Below are positions 1 to 8,519 of a stretch of DNA of 64,000 bases, piece by piece. Each line of letters opens with the position of its first letter. The first letter of the stretch is position 1. The notes under the pieces are model-generated. The model made no database searches, was not told where the DNA came from, and saw nothing but the letters and a program-made list of their open reading frames with translations. The DNA comes from Talaromyces rugulosus (taxonomy: Eukaryota; Ascomycota; Eurotiomycetes; Eurotiales; Trichocomaceae). The DNA lies in contig NC_049561.1 in the NCBI RefSeq assembly GCF_013368755.1, positions 558,001 through 622,000 on the forward strand, given 5' to 3'. Position numbers and translations under genes: made by a program.

Positions 1-604
1 TAGTCACCTGGCTCCTCTATCGGAAATTGGCAGCCGACTGCGGCCGTGCAAATATCGCGTTGCACGGATTCGGGCTGTAAGTTCCTGGCCTTTTGTCTTC
101 TTTATCCAAAACCATACTTATAAATGTAGCCTGTTCGAAAAATCTGCAGTTGAATGCCTCGCCGACGCCTGCTGGCTCGAGAGATATCTCATCCAACGCG
201 GCGGTAGATGCAAGCCAACCAGTCTCGAAGTCCCCAAGTGCGAATTCCCAGACAATCCAGTTGAGCCAATCATCCCGCTAAGCAAAGCGGTCGAAACCGA
301 GCGCAAGATCCTCGAAGATCTGGAGCGGTTGATGCACCTGGCGGACAAAGCGGGTTGTTACTCGCTCTGTACCGCGCTCGACAAGCGGTTCCTGGGCAAA
401 CAGACGCATCATATCAAGGACATGGCGGATCTGTTGCAGCAGACAGTCCGGGTATCGAAGCATGCCGGTCATGGGATTTTCCATCTTGATCGCGAGCTGC
501 GTCGTGCCAAGGGCAATCTGCCCTGGGGCAAGGTTAATGATCCTGATTCTATAGCCCTTGGAATTGATAATATTTCCTCGCAGTTGGACAATGTCGAGGT
601 TTGA
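1..604 (+). CDS. Ferritin-fold protein, 5' end outside window
   Basis: The reading frame runs through 3-75 and 129-604, joined across a 53-bp intron at 76-128 (GTAAGT...TAG). The translation follows animal ferritin H from the end of helix A to helix E. A segment reading GRANIALHGFGLLFEKSAVE matches the helix A/B region, the RGGR turn follows helix B, and helix C/D regions match around ETERKILEDLERLMHLADKA and FLGKQTHHIKDMADLL. Ferritins oxidise and store iron in a 24-subunit shell. Aligned by eye to human H ferritin, the glutamate of helix C (E107) and the glutamine of helix D (Q141) are kept. The helix B ligands E62 and H65 fall on Cys and Asp. The tail after helix E is longer than usual. 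The start codon and the first metal ligand lie outside the window. The fold assignment is good; ferroxidase activity is doubtful. Confidence 0.75.
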   Translation, partial: SHLAPLSEIGSRLRPCKYRVARIRAVSSWPFVFFIQNHTYKCSLFEKSAVECLADACWLERYLIQRGGRCKPTSLEVPKCEFPDNPVEPIIPLSKAVETERKILEDLERLMHLADKAGCYSLCTALDKRFLGKQTHHIKDMADLLQQTVRVSKHAGHGIFHLDRELRRAKGNLPWGKVNDPDSIALGIDNISSQLDNVEV

Positions 605-871
605 GAAGAATTTCTTCTATTTAATCCATTCATAGGGTGCCGTGTATCATCATAGATATATTCATATATAGGAATCCGAGACAGTCCGAAAGGAGAGGGT
701 ATAACGCCAACTACATGCAACATGCAAAATAGGTATCACATAGACCGCCAAAAAAAAACAAAAAACAAAACCAAGATTGGCCGAGTAAATCCAAGTGGTA
801 TCAAGGAAGCGTTTTAATCCAAGATCGTCAACAATGAAACTGCGATAGGGGTATAAAAGGAAGGGGAAGAA

Positions 872-2983
872 TCATGATCCAATCCATTTCAACAAAACAG
901 ACACCAGGTGCTGTCGGTGGACCGGCTTGGCTATGTAGTCATTCATGCCCTTCGCCAGGTATGTCTCAGCATCTCCTTTCAACGCATTCCCAGTCATGGC
1001 AATGATGGGGATGTCGCGGTTCATTCCACGAATAGCGACAGTTGCATCCATACCGTCCATAACGGGCATGTTGACATCCATCAATATAGTGCTGAACGAC
1101 AGCGGCTTTTGCTTGACTTTACGAACAGCCTCGGCGCCGTCCCAGGCGGTGTCGACTTTCTCGAACCCGATCATTTTCAGCATTTTCAGCATGATAGTCT
1201 GGTTTACCATGTTGTCTTCAACCAAGAGAATTTGCCTGTGCGGGGCTATTTTCTTGATTGCTTCATTCAGATCCGGTTTTGGTCTCAGTTGCAAGGTGTG
1301 CGTTTCAGGACGAGTAGTATCAACCTTTCCCATCTTGACAGACAGCCAGAAGACGCTCCCCGTTTCGCTAGGGTGTGAATGGAACCCTATTTGGCCATCC
1401 ATTACCTCGGCTAAGCTTTTACAAATCGACAAGCCCAGCCCAGTGCCTTGATACTTTTTTTGATTGGTGTCGGCGAATCGGGAAAACGGAGTAAATAGTG
1501 AACTCACGCCGTCCTCGGGGATACCAACACCAGTATCAGTGACCTTTGTTGTAACTTCATACGCGGTTTCGTCCTCTGGATGTTGTTGGCATGTGACGTC
1601 GATTTGGATGCTTCCATGGTCGGTGAATTTGGCAGCGTTTCCCACGAGGTTCTGAATGATTTGTCGATATCGTAATGGATCTCCCTTGACATGCTTTGGC
1701 AGTTTGTCGGGAAATTGAATGCGGAAATCCACCCCGCGTTTCAAGGAAGGATGGCAGTTTCGATAAACGGCGGTAACAACCTCTTTGATATCGACAACGC
1801 CAGAGCTTATAGAGAAAGTGCCCGATGACAGTTTTGAGTAGTCAAGAACATCATTAATGATTCGCAACAAGAGAGAACCGGTGTCTTCAATAATAGACAC
1901 ATATTCTTCTTGCTTTTCATCCATAGCAGTCTCGCTGAGCATTTGAATAGCCATCAGCATTCCGTGCATAGGAGTCCGAATTTCATGGCTCATGTTGGCG
2001 AGAAAGTCGGACTTGAGTTTGGAAGACTCTTCGTAGGCAGCAATCAATCGCTCCTCGGTCGCCTTTCTCTCGGTTAGATCTCGTGTTACTTTTGCAAATC
2101 CAATATGGAGACCTGCTGTGTAGACGGGAGTCATCAAAACATTGGCCCAGAAGCGAGAGCCGTCCTTTCGAAACCGCCAGCCTTCATCTTCCACTTTTCC
2201 TTCTCTTAGACAAACTTCAAGCTGTTTGCCGGGCTTTTCAGCAGCACGAGCATCGTCACCATAGAAGATCGAGAAATGTCGGCCAATTATTTCATCAGAG
2301 CTGTACCCCTTGAGAATAGCAGCCGCCGAGTTCCAGGTCGCAACATGGCCGGATGTATCCAGCATGAAAATGGCATATTCCTTGATAGTATCAACGAGAA
2401 TCCTATACGTCTCGTTCATATATACTAGTTCCTTCTTGCTTTGCCGGATTGGCTGCTCACTTGTTACATCGTGGGCAGCAACCAGTACATTTCGAAGCTT
2501 TCCACCTTCAAGAACCGGGGTTATCCGGAGATGATAGAGGGATATGACTGCTCCTACAGCAACCTCGACGCCGTCAATGACTTGGGGCGAGGTAGTGGTG
2601 ATTGCAGTGGTAATTACTCGGTGCAGAGTGGTGATGTCGGGCGCGGGAACCTTGTGAGGAGGGAAGTCAAAGATGCTGTGCCCCAAACACTCCTCCCGAT
2701 CAAAGCCGGTAAACTTCAAATGGCTATCGGACACTTGTATGACACGCAGTTTTGCATCAAGCACCAGAGTAGGAGTAGGAATCAAGGCGAATATGGCACC
2801 GAGATCCGAGTCACTTGCGGGGGCTGCGCGGTCTTCAAGAGGACTGAGGGGCTGTAGATGCTGCTCAGAATGCTTTCGAGGGTTTTGTGGCCTTTTCACA
2901 TTGGTGATTTCTTCGATGCTCACGCGAGGCGTTGGCGAGTCCTTCGACAGCCGTATGGGCTTCAGCGACTGCGGGGTAATCAT
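872..2983 (-). CDS. Hybrid sensor histidine kinase (PAS-PAS-HisKA-HATPase-REC)
   Basis: A single 703-codon exon. Two PAS-like regions (about residues 60-175 and 190-305, the second ending in a PAC-like GFAKVTRDLTERK) precede a HisKA dimerisation domain. The phospho-acceptor is His333 in FLANMSHEIRTP. The ATPase shows the N box (NLVGNAAKF, 445-453), G1 (DTGVGIP, 483-489) and G2 (GTGLGLSI, 513-520). The C-terminal receiver starts at ILLVEDN (585) and has its phospho-acceptor Asp636 in ILMDVNMPVMDG. There is no transmembrane segment or HAMP repeat, so it should be a cytoplasmic sensor feeding the fungal multistep phosphorelay through a histidine phosphotransfer protein. Size and architecture resemble Fos-1/TcsA kinases of Aspergillus, but that orthology is inference. 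All key catalytic residues are present. Confidence 0.93.
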   Translation of the reverse strand: MITPQSLKPIRLSKDSPTPRVSIEEITNVKRPQNPRKHSEQHLQPLSPLEDRAAPASDSDLGAIFALIPTPTLVLDAKLRVIQVSDSHLKFTGFDREECLGHSIFDFPPHKVPAPDITTLHRVITTAITTTSPQVIDGVEVAVGAVISLYHLRITPVLEGGKLRNVLVAAHDVTSEQPIRQSKKELVYMNETYRILVDTIKEYAIFMLDTSGHVATWNSAAAILKGYSSDEIIGRHFSIFYGDDARAAEKPGKQLEVCLREGKVEDEGWRFRKDGSRFWANVLMTPVYTAGLHIGFAKVTRDLTERKATEERLIAAYEESSKLKSDFLANMSHEIRTPMHGMLMAIQMLSETAMDEKQEEYVSIIEDTGSLLLRIINDVLDYSKLSSGTFSISSGVVDIKEVVTAVYRNCHPSLKRGVDFRIQFPDKLPKHVKGDPLRYRQIIQNLVGNAAKFTDHGSIQIDVTCQQHPEDETAYEVTTKVTDTGVGIPEDGVSSLFTPFSRFADTNQKKYQGTGLGLSICKSLAEVMDGQIGFHSHPSETGSVFWLSVKMGKVDTTRPETHTLQLRPKPDLNEAIKKIAPHRQILLVEDNMVNQTIMLKMLKMIGFEKVDTAWDGAEAVRKVKQKPLSFSTILMDVNMPVMDGMDATVAIRGMNRDIPIIAMTGNALKGDAETYLAKGMNDYIAKPVHRQHLVSVLLKWIGS

Positions 2984-3593
2984 CTCAGGCAGTATTTACC
3001 ATACATAGTAAAGCTAGGGACGTCAGGTTGGAGGATTGGCCAAGTGCTCTCTGTCCATGGGTGAACAACAGTGAAATAAACAATCAGGCCATGTTGAGGG
3101 ATGAAGAAGTGTTGATTTCTCTCAAGGAAGGAGGAAGGAAGGAACCATGGTGCATCCAGATCTGTCGGAAACCAGTAACAAGACTGGCCGAATCCGGTTT
3201 GACAACAGGGGCCCACCAGGAAGCCGCCACATCATAGACGGCCACTACCGGTCATTGACAAGCGGTCATTGGCCGGAGCATTTTACAGGCCAACCAGAGC
3301 TCGGTGGGCCGGAACAGAGTTCCCCAAATGAGCGCAGGGTTTTCCTTTTAGGTTTAGCCGCTTGACGCGGACCGCTCCATATTACTTTCCATCCAATTAG
3401 AAGCTTCCATTGTATGCAAACACTGACCAATGAGGCAATGCCTTGCTTATCTAAATTCACTAGGCCACATACGATAAGCGTCGCCATTGATAGACGGAAC
3501 TTGGAAGCCTAGTATGCGGGCTCGTGGAGTTTCAACTAACAACCAGTCATACTTCAATAATGTTGCTTCTGAGGATCTTTTTTCGCACGCATC
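2984..3593. other. Intergenic, divergent promoter region
   Basis: 610 bp between the divergently transcribed histidine kinase and the APH-like kinase. It should hold both promoters. I see no RNA gene or repeat. Confidence 0.6.
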
Positions 3594-4642
3594 ATGGGCG
3601 ATCCCACCCACGATTTGGAAGTCGATGGCCAGCATGGCCTCGATCGACTGACGCCATCAATGATTCCTGACACCCCCGATTTCGATGTCAAGAACTCGTC
3701 ATTCTTTAATAAATGGAGAAAGTTGCCTTCTCCAAAGCAGGTACGAGAAAGGGCCACCACACAGTGGGCTGCAGGAACCAGCCTAGACAAGCGAAAGGTC
3801 CTCACATACGGTGGAAAACATATGAGACCATCACCCGCGGTGTTTGAAGACTTGGGTTTGGTGGTCAAGTGGGGAGTCCAGGCGACAATCTCAGAAGCAC
3901 AGTCTGTCTATGCTGTTCACAGTTTACTCAAAGACCGCGTGCCGGTTCCTGAAATATACGGGTGGCGAACAGATGGAGAGGAGAAATTCATCTATATGCA
4001 ATATATACATGGACAGACTTTAGAAAAAGCGTGGGATTCACTGGATGTTGATGAACGCCATGCAGTTTGCCTTGCGCTACATACGATGATCAAAAACCTC
4101 CGGCAACTTAAGCAGGACCCTTTGGATCCATTTATAGGTTTGAGCTCCTCGCCCTAATATCTTTCTTAATGCCTTTCAGCGCTATACTTACTATGCATCT
4201 GTCATTTTTAGGAAGTGTTATACGATCGCATTTTCATGACAGGGTAATCCCTTGCAGCTATCTCCCAGAGGCCGGGCCTTTCACCTCAGTCCATGAGTTC
4301 CACGAGTGGTTCGTATATCTGTGTCGCAGACCAATGCCTGATCCGCACTCTGTTCCAATCGAGCCATTTCGCCATGAGCTATCTGACGAGAGCGCCATCA
4401 AATTCACCCACGGTGATCTTCACCCTAGCAACATCATTATAACCACTACCAAGCCATACCACGTCCTTGCCATCGTTGACTGGGAACAGTCTGGCTGGCT
4501 GCCTGAGTACTGGGAGGCCCGCAAAGCGCAATATACTAGTGGTAGCAGAGAGTGGTCAACAAAGTATCTGCCCATCATTCTAGACCAATACCCAAGTACT
4601 GAAGATCCATGGGAGTGGTATGTATCATCTATGGGGTGTTAG
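3594..4642 (+). CDS. APH-family (aminoglycoside/choline kinase fold) protein
   Basis: Two exons, 3594-4137 and 4212-4642, give 324 residues. The 74-bp intron (GTTTGA...TTTTAG) restores a frame that otherwise stops at 4155-4157. The N-lobe contains VVKWG, a plausible ATP-anchoring lysine. The C-lobe contains the Brenner motif HGDLHPSNIII with its catalytic Asp, then IVDWEQSGW, the metal-binding DFG equivalent, and PEYWE. These mark the fungal APH-like family (PF01636), which is hugely expanded in moulds. Members phosphorylate small molecules or are of unknown substrate; antibiotic resistance should not be assumed. The C-terminus (WEWYVSSMGC) is short compared with many relatives, so a further small 3' exon is possible. 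Confidence 0.85.
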
Positions 4643-4903
4643 ACTAGCAGCAGTAGTAAATCAAAATTTCTTATTTGCATTAATGTTCGCCCCTCAAGAT
4701 CCCAATACCGTCCCTCCTAACTTTATCTACTATTAGCAAATCTCGAGTCTGCATCGCGAAGCCCATCCTACCACCGACTACAATCAATGTGATATCTAAA
4801 TCGCCTCCACCGCCTTGGTAATACATATGCGCCTTTCATGGCACCTTCCCGCAACAAGTATTGAGGATACTAGCCCTGGCACGTCCACCATGTTACGACC
4901 AAC

Positions 4904-5423
4904 TTAACGAGTCGGGAGCACCTTGGGGGCGTTTTGCAAAACCGAAATAGCGCTTTCTGCGAGGTAACCTTCTGCAACAAGCTTTTCAATGTAATCTTGA
5001 AGCCAATTTTGGCAATTCAGTGCCTATTAGTTCCTGTTAGACTATATGTCATACCAACACCCCAAGGGCGCTTACCAATGGGTCAAAAGGATTGGGGCTG
5101 CGGCCAGGTGGCGGCACAATGGTAGCAACCGACTCCAATCTATCACGAGCGATAGTATCCTGCGAGGCTGTACCGTCGCCTACGGTATCAGTCACATGGC
5201 GATCTTCCACGTGCCCGAGGGGGATTCGTTGAAAAGTGCGCTGAGTGAGAGCAAAGTCGTAATTGCGCTTAAACTCGAGAAAGAATCCCGTGGCGGGGTT
5301 ACCAGTGACATGGATGATTTTTCCAGCGTCCCCTGAGTCACCGGTTGGGATGAATGCAGACTGATGAGCGGGGCGAGCGCCGTTGCTAAATACGGCGAGG
5401 TAGATGGTGCGAGGCATTATCAT
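4904..5423 (-). CDS. Small conserved fungal protein (DUF6914-like)
   Basis: Two exons on the minus strand, 5076-5423 and 4904-5023, are separated by a 52-bp intron (GTAAGC...TAG at 5075-5024) and encode 155 residues. The first exon contains PRTIYLAVFSNGARPAHQSAF, then HVTGNPATGFFLEFKRNYDF, and ends in PPPGRSPNPFDPL. The second gives NCQNWLQDYIEKLVAEGYL and stops at 4904-4906. This fits the short fungal family I know as DUF6914, a presumed cytosolic protein of unknown function, in which NPFDP...NCQNWL is the usual C-terminal signature. Phase is preserved exactly across the intron. No catalytic function can be stated. Confidence 0.8.
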
Positions 5424-5862
5424 AAAATAAAATAAAGGTAGAGTACCTGGCGAGAAGTAACATTAAAGGCTTAAAAATGACACTTCTATGAGGCACGGGG
5501 GTATTGCCAGTAGTGTATACGGAGGCAGCCTAGTTTCTCATTCAATCATCTACACCTTGTAGAATGTGGCACCTGCATATCGAGAGTCCAACTTTGGCTG
5601 CCTAAAAGAGCCTTACGAAGGAAGCTCTTTCAGGGAGAAAAAAAGTGTTCGAATGACCCTTATTTAAGTTTCAGGCTACATAATTCAAATGTTAGCAGAA
5701 TGATGGATGGCCTCAAGTGCTCTGTATGCAAAAGATATCGACTGCCTACATATGTAAGAGACCTTGAGTGCGGCAATTTCAATTCACTCAATATGTGTTT
5801 TCGGATTCGCTGCTTGCTCAATTGTCACAAGTTTGCTTAATGTTCACATAATTGATCTATGT
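5424..5862. other. Intergenic region
   Basis: 439 bp between two minus-strand genes. It contains the presumed 5' region of the DUF6914-like gene. Nothing else is recognisable. Confidence 0.5.
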
Positions 5863-6471
5863 TCACTGCTTCTCCCCACCGCCGAAAATCTCCTTTACCC
5901 AATCCCCAGCTAGCAACACGCGTCCCTGCTTTGGAAAGACCAGATCCATGAGCACTGTATGCACCTCTTCATTTGTATCCATACAGCCGTCCTTCAACAC
6001 CACAATGTCATAATCCAGATCGGAAGCCTGCCTCAGCGTACTCAGGATAACTCCACTAGTTGCCAACCCTGCCATGACGATCTCTTTAATCCCCATGCCT
6101 TTCAAGAGGACATCCAGGTCGGTTCCGTAGAGGGCCGACACACGCCTCTTGGTAACAACAGCGATCTCTTCTTCTCTATTTCCGTCATTTATGATAACAC
6201 TCGGGTCAATTTCTGCACTCTCATGTCCTTCGAGGAAAAGTCCTGTACCTTGGACTCGCGAGAACGTCGGATTTCGGTTCCCCGTCTCGGGGTACCCGGT
6301 TCGAAAGGCGGTCTTGACATAGATGACTGGGACGGAGGCGGCGTGGGCTGACTTGATGGTCGACGCAAGCAGCGATACGTAAGACTTTGTGACCTCCTCG
6401 GAATAGGCAGTAGTGATGCGGCCTAGGATGCCTTTTTGGATGTCACAGATCAAGAGGGCTTTAGCGGACAT
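5863..6471 (-). CDS. Isochorismatase-fold protein lacking the catalytic cysteine
   Basis: A single-exon ORF of 202 residues. The fold is shown by the N-terminal ALLICDIQKG (Asp of the usual triad), the middle VTKRRVSALYGTDLDVLL (Lys region) and the GMGIKEIVMAGLATSGVILSTLRQASDLDY block with a following VLKDGCMD. Canonical cysteine hydrolases of this superfamily have Cys four residues into the GxATDxCV-type block. Here the aligned residue is Val in ATSGVILST, so the nucleophile is absent. The ATSGVxLST variant is a recurrent subgroup, probably a distinct activity or a non-hydrolytic member. Soluble and probably cytosolic, with no signal peptide. The substrate is unknown. Confidence 0.85.
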   Translation of the reverse strand: MSAKALLICDIQKGILGRITTAYSEEVTKSYVSLLASTIKSAHAASVPVIYVKTAFRTGYPETGNRNPTFSRVQGTGLFLEGHESAEIDPSVIINDGNREEEIAVVTKRRVSALYGTDLDVLLKGMGIKEIVMAGLATSGVILSTLRQASDLDYDIVVLKDGCMDTNEEVHTVLMDLVFPKQGRVLLAGDWVKEIFGGGEKQ

Positions 6472-7340
6472 TGTGGCTGCCTAAATATTGGAAGGGATGC
6501 TGGATAAAAATTGAGAATTTCAAAATATTTCACAGGCAAATCGTGTATCAATTGATCAATTGAAGAGTAGCATCGTCCAGAATTTATACATAGGGCATCT
6601 CCATCAATTGATTCCGGTTTCGCGCTCTATGGCCGGGCACAAACCCGGAACCGGGATTTGCCATTGCGCCGCATATTCATTGAGCAAAGTGCCACTAGGT
6701 AGGTGAAGAAAATAGTATGCAGTAATTTAAACTCTCGAGACTTATTTTATGACTCAACATGTATAGTTTTCAGCCGCATATCCCGCTGTTGCTCATGCAA
6801 GAAAGACATTGGTCCACCCGCGGGGTACACTCCTAGTCAATAAATTCATTTCGAATGTTCAAAAAGTCAACTCACGTTGATAATCCTTTCTTTGTCTGGG
6901 GGTATTGCCAAATACTGCTTTCAACATGCCATGGAAGTATTTTTCTTTAAAAAAATGGTGCTCAACATTCAGCACTAGCAATCATAAATCATAAATCTGC
7001 CTGCGTACTGTTTAGCGTCGGCTGAGCCCCAAAGAACAACGCCAAAGTCAGCCTCGTTAGGGTTACACCCAATCAACAAAGTACATCCGTTTGATGTCTA
7101 TTTTCCTAGTTTGCCTTCTTCCACCGAGCTCATTGTAGCCTACAGTCAATAAACGCCTTCAACGGAGGATTCCGATAGAATTATGAGCTACCTTTTTGCT
7201 GTTAAATAGGCTCGAATTTCTCACATCCAAATAAGAAAAACCATCTCTTTCCCTCACGAAAATTTCCCTCGCGAACTCCAACGTCTCAATCAACCACATA
7301 CATTCATATACACTCGTATATCTCAAAAACTCAATACAAA
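6472..7340. other. Intergenic, divergent promoter region
   Basis: 869 bp between the minus-strand isochorismatase-fold gene and the plus-strand Nudix gene, AT-rich. It is expected to contain both promoters. No ORF or RNA gene is supported. Confidence 0.5.
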
Positions 7341-8021
7341 ATGGCACCAAGCAAGGCAGGCTCAGATGCCTACAACTACACCGTTGCTCCTCACCTTGAG
7401 GCCAAATTTGACATCCCCATGGATAAATTCGAGGCTGCCCATCCAGAGATCGACCGCTTTATTGTTGGCGGCTTCGTATTCACAAACCGCTCGCTAGACG
7501 ACCTCCCCTTCTCGTCTTCAGCTACAGCCCACGAAACGACCTCGTCCAACACAGCCTCTGGCCTTTTGCCCCTGGTGTTGATTATGCAACGCGCCGCCAC
7601 AGACTCGAACGGTGGATGCTTTGATTTCCCAGGAGGTTCTGCCGAGCCCACCGATGCCACGCTGCTTGACGGTGTGGCACGCGAGGTCCTTGAAGAGACG
7701 GGCTTCCATGTCAGCCATTTTCGCGAGCTTGTTCGTGTAGACAACTGGGAGAAAGTGTACCCTGAGGAAGGCTTGGTGCGCGCTGCCAAGTTTTCGTTTC
7801 TCGTCGATGTCCACGAGGCAGAGAAGCCGGGCTGGGAGGACAGTGTGGAACTAGCTGCAGACGAGCACACCTTTTGGGCGTGGGCTACACGCGAGGAGAT
7901 TGAAAAGAGTGTGCAGCTGTGGCGCGATGGCAAGAAGGACGATGCTCGGTACACTTTTATCGGTGTACAGGGTGAGACAGCTGCAGAGGCATGGAAGGTT
8001 TATTCGGACCTGACTACTTGA
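7341..8021 (+). CDS. Nudix hydrolase-like protein
   Basis: An intronless ORF of 226 residues. The Nudix core is seen at residues 96-122: FPGGSAEPTD followed by GVAREVLEETGFHV. The REVLEETG metal-binding helix is complete. The part before it has one extra residue and Asp where the motif GX5EX7REUXEEXGU expects Glu. Upstream, LPLVLIMQRAA...CFDFPGG is the usual strand leading into the box. Nudix enzymes hydrolyse nucleoside diphosphates linked to other groups; the substrate cannot be read here. No targeting sequence is visible. The ATG follows an ACAAA context at 7336-7340 and is the first in frame. Confidence 0.85.
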   Translation: MAPSKAGSDAYNYTVAPHLEAKFDIPMDKFEAAHPEIDRFIVGGFVFTNRSLDDLPFSSSATAHETTSSNTASGLLPLVLIMQRAATDSNGGCFDFPGGSAEPTDATLLDGVAREVLEETGFHVSHFRELVRVDNWEKVYPEEGLVRAAKFSFLVDVHEAEKPGWEDSVELAADEHTFWAWATREEIEKSVQLWRDGKKDDARYTFIGVQGETAAEAWKVYSDLTT

Positions 8022-8519
8022 ACGACTTTTGTTCTAACAATCTGGTATTTGTTTGAATGTTTTCTATTGCATGGACGGAAGCTCAAGTATTATCAACTGC
8101 ATATATTAGAATTAGTATATTTCCCTTAATACACATTCCTTCTCCCTAATTGATATCGATTTCATTGCTAAATTATACTGATTAACCTTAACTGATCGGG
8201 TAGTACCTATGTATAATGTATTGACCTCACTTCTAACAACGTATGATCATATAATCTGACTTGGTAGCACTTCCCTTGGATTAAAATATTATAAGAAAAT
8301 AAATTACATGAATTCAAGTTTTAATAATTTTTCAATATAACTTGCAATTAGTACAGTATAGTCGAAAGACCAGTAAGCCGGATGTATACATGCGGGCATG
8401 TGACTACTTCTTATTGGGAGCGATAAGAGGGGCGGCGTTTCTCTTTCCTCAACACCAAAAAATCTCCCAACGTCGCCCCGTCCATCTCCGCGCGCCAGAA
8501 GCACGTTGATGCCACAACC
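8022..8519. other. Intergenic region
   Basis: 498 bp, AT-rich in its first half. It is the terminator side of the Nudix gene and the promoter side of the Zn2Cys6 gene. No feature recognised. Confidence 0.5.

Noticed and set aside
908..1451. Two overlapping plus-strand frames of 156-168 codons
   Set aside because: Both are antisense to the receiver and ATPase domains of the histidine kinase.
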